64,000 nucleotides of DNA from Nitrospirota bacterium (GTDB taxonomy: Bacteria > Nitrospirota > Thermodesulfovibrionia > Thermodesulfovibrionales > JdFR-88): assembly GCA_021825295.1 (NCBI GenBank), contig JAKAHV010000003.1:1-64000 (forward strand), read 5' to 3'. Of this stretch, positions 16,030 through 23,270 are shown in pieces; the stretch's first letter is position 1; each line of letters starts with the position of its first letter. Under the pieces are notes generated by a model. It was not told the DNA's origin. It searched no databases and saw only the letters and a list, made by a program, of their open reading frames with translations. The translations under genes and the position numbers were made by a program.

Positions 16030-16334
16030 ATGAAAAAAGTGGTTACAAGCGTCGAGGAAGCCAGGACCACCCTGAGAGAGCACAAGGATGAGGTTGTCCG
16101 GAGATACCATGTGAGCGAGATCGGCGTCTTCGGCTCATTCGTCCGCGGCGAGCAGAAAAAACGGAGCGATATTGATATCCTTGTGGAGTACGACGAGGTC
16201 CCGGACCTGTTTGAGTTCATCAATCTCGAAAGATACCTCCAGCGCCTGTTGAGAAAAAAATCGACCTGGTGAGGAAAGAGGCCATAAGGCGGGAACTCAA
16301 GGATAGGATTTTAAGGGAAGTTGTCTATATATGA
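16030..16334 (+). pseudogene. MNT-type nucleotidyltransferase with a one-base frameshift
   Basis: The first frame encodes 80 residues of a minimal nucleotidyltransferase with GSFVRGEQKKRSDIDILVEY (the GS...DxD active site). It then leaves frame at a run of seven A (16254-16260). One additional A restores LLRKKIDLVRKEAIRRELKD and an end at 16334, giving the usual length of about 100 residues. Known relatives are MntA antitoxins paired with HEPN toxins, but no HEPN gene follows; a RHH/PIN pair does. The lesion could be a real mutation, slippage at the A run, or a sequencing error. Confidence 0.8.
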
Positions 16335-16382
16335 CGCGGATTACAGGTTTATAATATAGAAAAGCAACGAGGGAGGCTCAAA

Positions 16383-16598
16383 GTGCCTAAAATAGTGGCT
16401 CAGATTCCGGACGACATCTACCGAAACATCAACGAGGAGATAAAACTGGGAGTGTTCTCTGACGCGTCGGAGGCCGTTGTCTCGGCTCTAAAGAAAGCCT
16501 ATGCCCGAAAGAGCAGGTCCTTTCTAAGGTGGCTCATGAAAAAAGAGGGCATAACGGAGGCCGATATGCTGAAAGAGCTTGAAAAAGCGCGCCGGTGA
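16383..16598 (+). CDS. ribbon-helix-helix-type antitoxin
   Basis: A 71-residue protein beginning MPKIVAQIPDDIYRNINEEIKLGVFSDASEAVVSALKKAY, the strand-helix-helix pattern of CopG/ParD-like DNA-binding antitoxins, followed by a charged C-terminal tail that would bind the toxin. Its start may also be a GTG at the same place. The stop overlaps the GTG start of the PIN gene (GTGA). It likely represses its own promoter. Confidence 0.8.
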   Translation: MPKIVAQIPDDIYRNINEEIKLGVFSDASEAVVSALKKAYARKSRSFLRWLMKKEGITEADMLKELEKARR

Positions 16599-17020
16599 GA
16601 TATAGGGTCTTCCTCGATACGAACATTCTGCTATCGGGGCTCTTTTTCGAGGGAAACGAGGCCCGGATTCTCGATCTTGTCGAACTGGACATTGTGACGA
16701 GTGAAGACGTGGCCGAGGAATTGCGGATGATCGTAAAGAAGAAGCTTAAGTACCTTAATAATAGGACCCTTGAAATAGCTCTTGCCGAAACGGATAAAGC
16801 CCTGACCGACATCACGGTCATCTCCAGGGCGAAGTATAATCACAAGCTGAAGGATGCGGACGCCCTGATATCTCACAAAAAAGACGTTCCGATTCTGGCC
16901 GCAGTCCTTTATGTTAAGCCAGACTATTTTCTGACCGGAGACGCGCACTTTTTCACGGACAAGGTAAAAAGTGCCGTAAATGTTTTAACGGCAAAAGATT
17001 TCCTTGCCAAAATCAAATGA
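16595..17020 (+). CDS. PIN-domain toxin (predicted ribonuclease)
   Basis: A 141-residue PIN protein. The first acidic residue is D8 in VFLDTNILLSGLF, later acidic residues occur in TSEDVAEELRMIV and HKLKDADALISHKKDVPILAAV, and the last in YFLTGDAHFF, giving the metal-binding set of PIN nucleases. It belongs to the 'putative toxin of a toxin-antitoxin system, PIN family' type. The GTG start at 16595 overlaps the antitoxin stop, so translation is coupled. Target RNA is unknown. Confidence 0.85.
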   Translation: MRYRVFLDTNILLSGLFFEGNEARILDLVELDIVTSEDVAEELRMIVKKKLKYLNNRTLEIALAETDKALTDITVISRAKYNHKLKDADALISHKKDVPILAAVLYVKPDYFLTGDAHFFTDKVKSAVNVLTAKDFLAKIK

Positions 17021-17053
17021 TTACACGCGATAAAAAAGCATGGATGGATGTTT

Positions 17054-17079
17054 GGCGGCCGCCCTGGCCGGGCGGCCGC
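17054..17079. repeat. GC palindrome, copy 1
   Basis: GCGGCCGCCC (17055-17064) and GGGCGGCCGC (17070-17079) make a perfect 10-bp stem with a 5-nt loop, lying between two convergent toxin-antitoxin operons. It may act as a two-way terminator, although no T run follows. The same stem recurs at 17822-17845 inside a gene. Confidence 0.7.
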
Positions 17080-17086
17080 ACAGACT

Positions 17087-17389
17087 TTATACGCCGGCCG
17101 TGATGTGCAGTTTCAGCCCCAGGGCTTTTGCCACCTTGATCACGGTGGCGAATTCCGGATTACCTTCGGGAGAAAGCGCCTTGTATAGGTTTTCCCTCGC
17201 CAGCCCCGTTTTGCGGGCGATCTCGGTCATCCCCTTGGCGCGGGCGATATTGCCAAGAGCAACGGCAATGGCCGCGGGATCGCCGCCCGACTCCTCGATC
17301 ATGGCCTCAAGATATAACGCCATATCCTCCTCGGTTTTCAGGTGTTCGGCTGAATCCCAGGGTATGGTTTTGGTTTTTCTGCCTTTCAT
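17087..17389 (-). CDS. HigA-type antitoxin
   Basis: A 100-residue helix-turn-helix antitoxin of the addiction-module antidote family. The N-terminus (TIPWDSAEHLKTEEDMALYLEAM) is characteristic; the HTH lies in MTEIARKTGLARENLYKALSPEGNPEFATVIKVAKALGL. It is encoded after its toxin in the higBA order, 11 nt downstream. It would bind the operator at about 17699-17720. Confidence 0.87.
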   Translation of the reverse strand: MKGRKTKTIPWDSAEHLKTEEDMALYLEAMIEESGGDPAAIAVALGNIARAKGMTEIARKTGLARENLYKALSPEGNPEFATVIKVAKALGLKLHITAGV

Positions 17390-17400
17390 CTTTTCGCCTC

Positions 17401-17691
17401 CTACAAATTACGCGCCAGTACGAGCGCCGTTTTTATGTCCTTATTTTGTGTGCGCTTGTCCCCGCCGGCAAGCAGGATAACCAATTCTTTGCCTCGCTGA
17501 ACGAAATACACCCTGTAGCCGGGGCCATAGTGAATTTTCATTTCCGATATGCCCTCGCCGACCGGTCCGCACTCGCCGAAATTACCGACTGATGCGCGGT
17601 CTATCCTCGCCTGGATGCGCGCCTTGGCCCGTTTGTCTCGTAGCCTGGCAAACCAGTCAGCAAATATTTCGGTCTGGCGAATTTCTATCAC
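17401..17691 (-). CDS. HigB/RelE-superfamily toxin
   Basis: A 96-residue addiction-module killer protein. It starts MIEIRQTEIFADWFARLRDKRAKARIQARIDR and continues with GYRVYFVQRGKELVILLAGGDKRTQNKDI, the core of the phage-derived Gp49-like/HigB family. These are usually ribosome-dependent mRNA endonucleases. It is the first gene of the pair with its antitoxin downstream, and an inverted-repeat operator lies directly upstream of its start. Confidence 0.87.
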   Translation of the reverse strand: MIEIRQTEIFADWFARLRDKRAKARIQARIDRASVGNFGECGPVGEGISEMKIHYGPGYRVYFVQRGKELVILLAGGDKRTQNKDIKTALVLARNL

Positions 17692-17698
17692 CGATCTT

Positions 17699-17720
17699 AT
17701 TGTAACTTACAAATTACAAT
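17699..17720 (-). promoter_or_regulatory. inverted-repeat operator of the HigBA pair
   Basis: ATTGTAA (17699-17705) and TTACAAT (17714-17720) are inverted around 8 nt; a third half-site TTACAA (17707-17712) also pairs with the first. The site begins 8 nt upstream of the toxin start, the usual place for antitoxin autoregulation. Confidence 0.6.
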
Positions 17721-17770
17721 AAAACAAGTTGCCGAGGGTAGTTCGCCCTTGATATGAAGCAGCCTTATGG

Positions 17771-18265
17771 CTAACCCCCGAAAATGTTTCTGGTGGCTGC
17801 AAGCTGTTCGTCGAGAGTGTGGCGGCCGCCCTGCCGGGCGGCCGCCTGGGGCCTTCTCTGCCCGTTCTTGCCCAGCTTTAGCCTGTACCTTGCCGTATAG
17901 GCCCGCCCCCGCATCTTCCTGACAACTCCCTTTGCCACGCCCTCAGGCAGCCCGTAATTGATTTTAAGCTCTTCGGCTACCGTCCCAACTGAAAGCCGTC
18001 CCCTGGCGTTCAGGTAACGGTTCAGGACGTACCGCTCGGGTTTGGTCAGGTCCAGCTCCTGGATGAATTTTTCCCTTTGCGCCTTTGACTTGATCCGCAT
18101 CCTGAGGCTTAATTTCAGCCAGGCCAGGTCCTGCCATATTTTGCTCAGGTCCGAAAGGAAATCCATGTTCCTTTCGGTCAGGTCTGCCTTGATTATCCCG
18201 CGCCTGATGAGAAACCTCACTGAGGCCTCCGTCATTCCGTATGCCATTGCAATATCTCCAACCAT
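17771..18265 (-). CDS. unknown island protein with predicted DNA-binding helices
   Basis: A 164-residue basic protein I do not recognise. The first 45 residues (GDIAMAYGMTEASVRFLIRRGIIKADLT) read like a small helix-turn-helix, and RERYVLNRYLNARGRLSVGTVAEELKINYGLPEGVAKGVVRKM-like segments look like a second winged helix, so a regulator of the mobile element is plausible. AAGGAGG lies 7 nt before the ATG. The tail includes an Ala-Ala-Arg-Gln-Gly-Gly run encoded by the GC palindrome at 17822-17845, probably an insertion that the frame tolerated. Confidence 0.6.
   Translation of the reverse strand: MVGDIAMAYGMTEASVRFLIRRGIIKADLTERNMDFLSDLSKIWQDLAWLKLSLRMRIKSKAQREKFIQELDLTKPERYVLNRYLNARGRLSVGTVAEELKINYGLPEGVAKGVVRKMRGRAYTARYRLKLGKNGQRRPQAAARQGGRHTLDEQLAATRNIFGG
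17822..17845. repeat. GC palindrome, copy 2, inside a coding sequence
   Basis: The same 10-bp arms as at 17055-17079 (GCGGCCGCCC and GGGCGGCCGC) with a 4-nt loop. Here it lies in frame within the C-terminal third of the unknown island gene. Confidence 0.7.
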
Positions 18266-18282
18266 TTTTCATCCTCCTTCGG

Positions 18283-18343
18283 TTTGCCGGGCAAATGCCT
18301 GCCCGGAATCTCACAAATTCGAAAAGATAACAAACAAGTTATC
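18283..18343 (-). promoter_or_regulatory. small palindromes upstream of the island gene
   Basis: CCGGGCA...TGCCCGG forms a 7-bp stem near 18285-18304, and GATAAC (18326-18331) is inverted as GTTATC (18338-18343). Both lie in the leader region of the minus-strand gene ending at 17771 and could be a leader hairpin and an operator. No function is proven. Confidence 0.35.
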
Positions 18344-18396
18344 GACTCTCACATTTTCATAAAAGAAGAAACTTCATTATTGTCTCTTCCAAAACC

Positions 18397-18743
18397 CCCT
18401 CTATAGATATATACGCGGGGGGCAACTTCTGGCCGTCAGAAAATGGCCGGGAATCCGCCGGGAATGCCGCAAGAAAACCTAAATGAAAATTTTTTGAGAC
18501 AGGCCCGGCGGAAGAGGAAATTATTCAGTATTATCCGGCGCTTAATTTTTGATGTGTGCACAAAAATTTTTTTATCCTGCCTTTTTGAGCAAATATTCCA
18601 AAGAAAACAAAACCTGATGGAAACAAGCAAAGGCATTGAAAAAAGGGGAGAATTCCCAATGAGAAAACAAGAATATAAAGAAAACAAAGCGAGAATTTTT
18701 AGGACATTAAAAAGTTGCCCCCCGCCTATATCACTATAGAGGG
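18397..18743. repeat. 32-bp inverted repeats flanking an AT-rich core: candidate origin
   Basis: The arms CCCTCTATAG..ATATA..GCGGGGGGCAACTT lie at 18397-18428 and, inverted, at 18712-18743, differing at only a few positions. The 283-bp core is AT-rich and has no convincing gene (a 98-residue frame there looks random). A further GTTGCCCCCC half-copy follows at 18760. Because the adjacent gene encodes a primase-helicase, this could be its replication origin; a MITE is the alternative. Confidence 0.6.
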
Positions 18744-18802
18744 GTAATTTTTTCGAGTGGTTGCCCCCCTCGCTATTAATACTTGAGGACGGTAACGACC
18801 GC

Positions 18803-20668
18803 ATGAAAAAGAATGCGCCGCAATCACAAGAAGGCCCATTGAAGGTTCTCGATTACGCCCGACTCTATCGGTTGAAGGGATTTTCCATCATCCCTGTGGT
18901 AAGGGGCTCAAAGCGACCTGCCCTAGCCTCATGGAAAGAGTTCCAGGAGCGGCGGGCAACGGATGAGAAAATAAAGGCGTGGTTTGGGAATGGCAGCCGC
19001 AACGGCATCGGAATTGTAACAGGAGTTATATCCGGCATTGTTGTTGTTGATCTTGACGGCCCCGAGGCTGTGGCGTTCGCAAAGGCCCACGACTTTCCTC
19101 CCACGCCGCTTGCGAAGACCGGGAAGGGATACCACGCCTATTACCGTTACAGCGCCGGCGTAAGGAACTTTCAGAAGCGGGACGACTTGCCGGGGATCGA
19201 CCTGCGCGGAGACGGCGGATTCGTTGTCGCTCCGCCATCAGTCCATGCCTCCGGTCATCTCTATCAGTGGGTGGAAGGTAAAGGGCTCGATGATCTGCCC
19301 CTGGCGGAGCTGCCCTCGATAATCCAGGCGCAACGTCCGGAAGATAAAACACCGCTTGTGAACCTTTACAAAGGCGTTGCCAGGGGCTCCAGAAATGACG
19401 CCTTGGCCAGGCTCGCAGGCTCATGGGCAAAAGACGGCCTTCCCTTCGATGAATGCCTTGAGATGGCTTGTGCCTGGAATTCGCTGAACAACCCGCCACT
19501 GCCCCGCAAGGAAATCGAAAGGACAATAAGGAGCATAATCGACAAGCACCGCGCGAAACAAAAAGATTCGGCAAAGACCGGCATGGTCCTGACTTCCCTT
19601 AGCGACCTTCTGAAAGAACCCGAAGAGAATGTTACCTGGCTTGTTGACGGCCTCTTGCCCACAGGAGGCTTTTCCATAATGGCGGCGAAGCCGAAAGTTG
19701 GGAAAAGCACCGTGGCCCGCGACCTGTCCTTCTCCATTGCCCGGGGAAAGTCCTTCCTTGGCAGAGATGTGGCTCAGGGGCCTGTTATTTATCTCGCCCT
19801 TGAGGAGAAAAGAAGCGAGGTCCGCCGCCATTTCAAAGACATGGGGGCCTCGGGCGAGGAGCCGATTTTCATCTATTCTGGGCGGGTCCCCTCGGATGCG
19901 ATAGAGCAGATCACAGCGGCCGTCCGGGAAATAAAACCGGTGCTTGTCGTCATAGACCCGCTTTTCAGGTTCACAAGGGTAAAGGACACGAGCGCCTATG
20001 CGGAGATCACCGCGGCGCTCGAACCTCTACTGCTTCTTTCCAGAGAGTCCGGAACGCATGTCCTCTGCATTCACCATAGCAGCAAGGGCAACCGCCAGGG
20101 CGGCGATTCCCTGCTTGGCTCCACAGCGATCTTCGGCAGCGTGGATACCCTTATCCTGTTAAATCGTAATGACAGTTACAGGACTATCCAGAGCATTCAG
20201 AGATACGGCAGCGACCTGCCGGAGACCGTCTTGGGCTTTGACAACGCGCAAAGGACCGTGACCATCGGCAAATCGAAGCACGAGGCCGACCTGGACAGTC
20301 TCAAAGAGGCCCTGCTTGATTACCTGGCAACATCCGGCGAACCTCTGACCGAGGCCGTTATCAGCGAAGAAGTGGAAGGGCGGACGACCTTGAAGAGGAA
20401 GGCCCTCCGGGAGCTTGTGGCCGAGGGCGCGGTAGCCAGGACCGGCAAGGGAGGTAAAGCCGACCCCTTCAAATATTCTTGTTCCCATGTTCCCATATAT
20501 ATAGAGGGAACAACAAAACAAGCACCTAGAAAAACCCGCAAACCCAATACCGTAGCCAATTATTCTTGTTCCCGCAATTCCGGGGACGATGAAAAAAACC
20601 GGAAACAAGAACCGGCTGCCCCTGGCATTATTGACCTTGAGCACGGGGAAGTGGAGATACTGGAATGA
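18803..20668 (+). CDS. Prim-Pol primase fused to RepA-like AAA ATPase
   Basis: A 621-residue replication protein of integrative or plasmid-like elements. The N-terminal bifunctional primase-polymerase domain (about 15-190) has the catalytic DLD in VVDLDGPEA and GDGGFVVAPPS. A primase C-terminal helical segment follows (RNDALARLAGSWAKDG...IERTIRSI). The RepA/AAA_25 ATPase has Walker A AAKPKVGKST (near residue 300) and Walker B LVVIDPLF, then a winged-helix tail. I chose the ATG at 18803; a TTG at 18761 in the same frame is possible but lies within the repeat. The gene overlaps the next by 4 nt. Confidence 0.85.
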   Translation: MKKNAPQSQEGPLKVLDYARLYRLKGFSIIPVVRGSKRPALASWKEFQERRATDEKIKAWFGNGSRNGIGIVTGVISGIVVVDLDGPEAVAFAKAHDFPPTPLAKTGKGYHAYYRYSAGVRNFQKRDDLPGIDLRGDGGFVVAPPSVHASGHLYQWVEGKGLDDLPLAELPSIIQAQRPEDKTPLVNLYKGVARGSRNDALARLAGSWAKDGLPFDECLEMACAWNSLNNPPLPRKEIERTIRSIIDKHRAKQKDSAKTGMVLTSLSDLLKEPEENVTWLVDGLLPTGGFSIMAAKPKVGKSTVARDLSFSIARGKSFLGRDVAQGPVIYLALEEKRSEVRRHFKDMGASGEEPIFIYSGRVPSDAIEQITAAVREIKPVLVVIDPLFRFTRVKDTSAYAEITAALEPLLLLSRESGTHVLCIHHSSKGNRQGGDSLLGSTAIFGSVDTLILLNRNDSYRTIQSIQRYGSDLPETVLGFDNAQRTVTIGKSKHEADLDSLKEALLDYLATSGEPLTEAVISEEVEGRTTLKRKALRELVAEGAVARTGKGGKADPFKYSCSHVPIYIEGTTKQAPRKTRKPNTVANYSCSRNSGDDEKNRKQEPAAPGIIDLEHGEVEILE

Positions 20669-21045
20669 AGTGCCGGGTATTGAAGCTATTCAGGGTAAAG
20701 ACCTCCCAGGGTGAAATAGAGCTGCAGCCGGGACAGATCATCATGCTTGAAAAAAGCAAGGCGATAAAGCTCCTCACCGAGGGCAAAGTCATCCCCACCA
20801 ACAACGTCGCCTACAAAATCTATTCAAACATCCTCCAGGCGTTTCTGTGGGTGGTCGATACCGATGAAGACATGTGGGCGATGAGAAATGAAGGCGTCAC
20901 GGAGCCGGTCTATACCGCCGATGAGGTGCGCAAGCTCAAAGGCATCAGCAAGGAAGGTCTGAAGCGGGTACACAAAGTCAAGGAAGTATTCGAGGGCTCG
21001 AAGGTCAGAGACGTACAAAAGAAAAATCGGCCGCCTGAAAACTAA
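20665..21045 (+). CDS. small element protein of unknown function
   Basis: A 126-residue protein starting at an ATGA overlap with the primase gene. The start MKCRVLKLFRVKTSQGEIELQPGQIIMLEKSKAIKLLTEGKVIP has the beta-rich pattern of short phage or element proteins that carry a KOW-like or SH3-like fold. The second half is charged and probably helical. Function is unknown; coupling to the replication gene suggests a role in the element. Confidence 0.6.
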   Translation: MKCRVLKLFRVKTSQGEIELQPGQIIMLEKSKAIKLLTEGKVIPTNNVAYKIYSNILQAFLWVVDTDEDMWAMRNEGVTEPVYTADEVRKLKGISKEGLKRVHKVKEVFEGSKVRDVQKKNRPPEN

Positions 21046-21057
21046 GGGAAATCTCTC

Positions 21058-22361
21058 TTGGAAAGTCCTACTCATAACAAGGCGCGCCGAAGGGCAAATT
21101 TGACCACAAATGCCCCGATGGAGTACAACCCCGAAAATTCAGGGGGGTTTCCGTATTCCATGAAAGGCAAGATTTGCACGCGGGAGCAGTGCAGATGCGG
21201 TGGTGTCTTTACCGAAACCCATGTAAAGCGCGGGAATAAGTCTTTCCTCGATATGGTCTGCTCCAGTTGCGGCAACAGGCCCCGGAGCTTCTATATTTTC
21301 CTCTATCTCTCAAAGGACCAGTGCCCCGATCCTAATGAACGGAAAGTCCGGATTGCCCGAAATTCAGACGGGCATATCCTCTCCTCTTACGAGGAGGCAA
21401 GCCGCCTCTTAAACGAAATAAGAAAGGCAGACGATGAAAACAGCCTGAACATCGCCCTCTATCTTCCCAAAGAGGCCAACCAGTTCAGGGGCTCGGTTCT
21501 CCTCGACCGCTGGCTCAAGGTGAAGCATTCCCAGGGGCGCCATCACACTTAAGAGAGCTTTCCCGCTATGTCCGGCATTATTACAGGCCGTATTTGGAGC
21601 GGGTGGACTGCCGCCATTTGCTTACCCATCATATCGAGGGTTTTTTGAGCGGCCTGCCCGAACACCTGAGCTTAAAGACAAAGCAAAACATTATGACCGG
21701 CCTAAAAACCTTCTGCAACTGGCTTATCGAGCTTGAGATACTAGCAAAGAGGCCGAAGTTCCCGGTCCTCTCTCCGCCTGAGCCGGCTATCGAGTGGATA
21801 GACAAGGACGCGCAGCTCAAAATCCTTTCCTGCCTGGATATACACCACCGGCCCATATTTGAATTCATGATGTACCATCCTGTGCGCCCCGGAGAGGCCC
21901 GTGCGCTAAAGGTGAAGGACTTTGACCTTGCCCTGGGGGAAGTGCTCATCCAGAGGGCTTTTAGCTTGAAGGAAGTGCGCTCCCGAAAAAATAAGAAGCC
22001 CTACCGCCTGCCCCTTTCGGCATCGTTCGATTCGGCGGTCCTCAAGGGGAAATTTCCTGACATGTTTGTCTTCCTGAATAAAGCGGCCAGGCCCTACACG
22101 TCAGAGGGCCTTAGAAAGCTCTGGCACAAGGCCAGGGTGAAGGCCGGAATCCCCTCCATAAAGCTCTACAACGCAACCAGGCATTCAATCGCCTCTCAGG
22201 CCGTCCATAACGGCGTTGACCTTTCTCTCGTTTCCCGTGCCCTCGGACACAGCTCCCTAGAGATGACAAAACGCTATGCGAGCGTAAGCGTCAGAATGCT
22301 CCGGGCAGTGGTCGATGGTGCACGTTTGGTGCAAAACGGGAAAAAGGCCGATTCTAACTAA
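21058..22361 (+). pseudogene. tyrosine integrase split by a one-base frameshift
   Basis: Two frames make one integrase. The first (21058-21552) has a zinc-ribbon-like CRCGG...CSSCG and the start of the core-binding domain, ending WLKVKHSQG. The second continues GAPSHLRELSRYVRHYYRPYLERVD and holds the catalytic domain: R in PVRPGEARAL, K-containing beta hairpin, TRHSIASQ, and LGHSSLEMTKRYAS with the nucleophilic Tyr. Adding one G to the GGGG at 21534-21537 joins them. The TTG at 21058 is a weak start; a Met near 21118 is possible. The gene ends 20 nt from tRNA-Asp, the expected integration site. Confidence 0.8.
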
Positions 22362-22381
22362 TTGATTTTATAAGGGAAATT

Positions 22382-22458
22382 TGGCGGGGTGGACGGGGCT
22401 CGAACCCGCGACCTTCGGCGTGACAGGCCGACGTTCTAACCAACTGAACTACCACCCC
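22382..22458 (-). tRNA. tRNA-Asp (GTC)
   Basis: A 77-nt cloverleaf on the minus strand: acceptor GGGGTGG/CCACCCC, anticodon loop CCTGTCACG with anticodon GTC, T loop GGTTCGAGCC and an encoded CCA. The integrase gene lies just beyond its 3' end. Confidence 0.97.
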
Positions 22459-22476
22459 TGGGGGTAAATATTTACA

Positions 22477-22552
22477 TGGTAGGCGGAACAGGGATCGAAC
22501 CTGTGACCTCAGCCTTGTAAGGGCTGCGCTCTCCCAATTGAGCTATCCGCCC
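22477..22552 (-). tRNA. tRNA-Val (TAC)
   Basis: A 76-nt cloverleaf on the minus strand: acceptor GGGCGGA/TCCGCCT with a G-U first pair, anticodon TAC within CCCTTACAAGG, T arm CAGGTTCGATCCCTG, encoded CCA. It lies 18 nt upstream of tRNA-Asp, so the two are likely cotranscribed. Confidence 0.97.
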
Positions 22553-22658
22553 GGTTTTTAAAAAAAAAATTCAGCACCCTCCGGGAATTTATATTTAACA
22601 CCAGGGCAGACGGGTTTGTCAAATCATCCTCGCAAATCAAGGCCGCCTGCCGGGCGCA

Positions 22659-23174
22659 TTAAAACTCTATCCCCTCCCTCGCCTTCAGGCCGGTCTTCAG
22701 GGGGTGTTTCACGGCCTTCATGTCCGTCACGTAATCCGCCGCATTCACAAGGGATTCCGGCGCGCGCCTTCCCGTCAGCACCAGCTCAACCTTCGGCGGC
22801 TTCTGCCTCATGAAGGCCAGGGCCTCAGCCTCCGTAACGAGTCCGTAGGAGACCAGGTGCATGAACTCGTCCAGGACCACGAGGTCATAGCCCGGCATGA
22901 GGAGTTTCAACTGCTCCAGAGCGCCCAGCGCCCGTTCACGGAGCTGGCCCAGGTCCGCGCCCGGGTGGAAGTAGGGAGAGAGGACCTCGCCGAACTTGAT
23001 CACCCGCACCGTGAGTTTCTCAAGCATGGGGATTTCGCTGCCGCCAACCGGCTTCATGAACTGCGAGAAGAGCACCTTCATGCCCCTGCCCTTCGCCCTC
23101 ACCGCAAGGCCAACGCTGGCCGTAGTCTTCCCCTTGCCCTCCCCGGTATATATATGAATGAACCCTTTTTCCAT
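22659..23174 (-). CDS. cobO: cob(I)alamin adenosyltransferase
   Basis: A 171-residue BtuR/CobO/CobA-type enzyme that adds the adenosyl group to cobalamin. The P-loop YTGEGKGKTTAS (residues about 9-20), the VLFSQFMKPVGGSE segment and the Walker-B-like YDLVVLDEFMHLVSYGL are diagnostic. It supplies AdoCbl, which the NrdJ reductase at 57 kb needs, and it is part of the corrinoid economy on which HgcA also depends. No cobalamin riboswitch is visible upstream. It is a single gene near the tRNAs. Confidence 0.93.
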   Translation of the reverse strand: MEKGFIHIYTGEGKGKTTASVGLAVRAKGRGMKVLFSQFMKPVGGSEIPMLEKLTVRVIKFGEVLSPYFHPGADLGQLRERALGALEQLKLLMPGYDLVVLDEFMHLVSYGLVTEAEALAFMRQKPPKVELVLTGRRAPESLVNAADYVTDMKAVKHPLKTGLKAREGIEF

Positions 23175-23270
23175 CGGAGGCGAATCTTACAGGGCAATTA
23201 TAACAGATGAACCGGGCTGAGATTTTTCCGGGAAAGGAAACGAGATTTTCTCCGGAAAAGGAAACGCCTG

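Larger units (their letters stand above)
16030..22381. mobile_element. putative integrative element at tRNA-Asp
   Basis: Integrase beside the tRNA-Asp 3' end, a Prim-Pol/RepA protein with origin-like inverted repeats, a helix-turn-helix gene and two toxin-antitoxin pairs form a coherent integrative element. I found no duplicate of the tRNA 3' end on the left, so that border is not fixed; 16030 is only where accessory genes of this type begin. Confidence 0.55.

Noticed and set aside
18443..18739. A 98-residue frame in the core between the 32-bp inverted repeats
   Set aside because: It has no ribosome site, reads as Lys/Arg/Phe-rich AT-derived sequence and overlaps the repeat arm, so I treat the region as non-coding.
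14134..18800. A second copy of the tRNA-Asp 3' end as the left attachment site
   Set aside because: I could find no repeat of the acceptor/T-arm sequence there by eye, so I did not call an att site.
22500..23260. Cobalamin riboswitch before cobO or nrdJ
   Set aside because: I looked for the B12-box type of sequence upstream of both genes and saw none; the gaps are too short or lack the motif.
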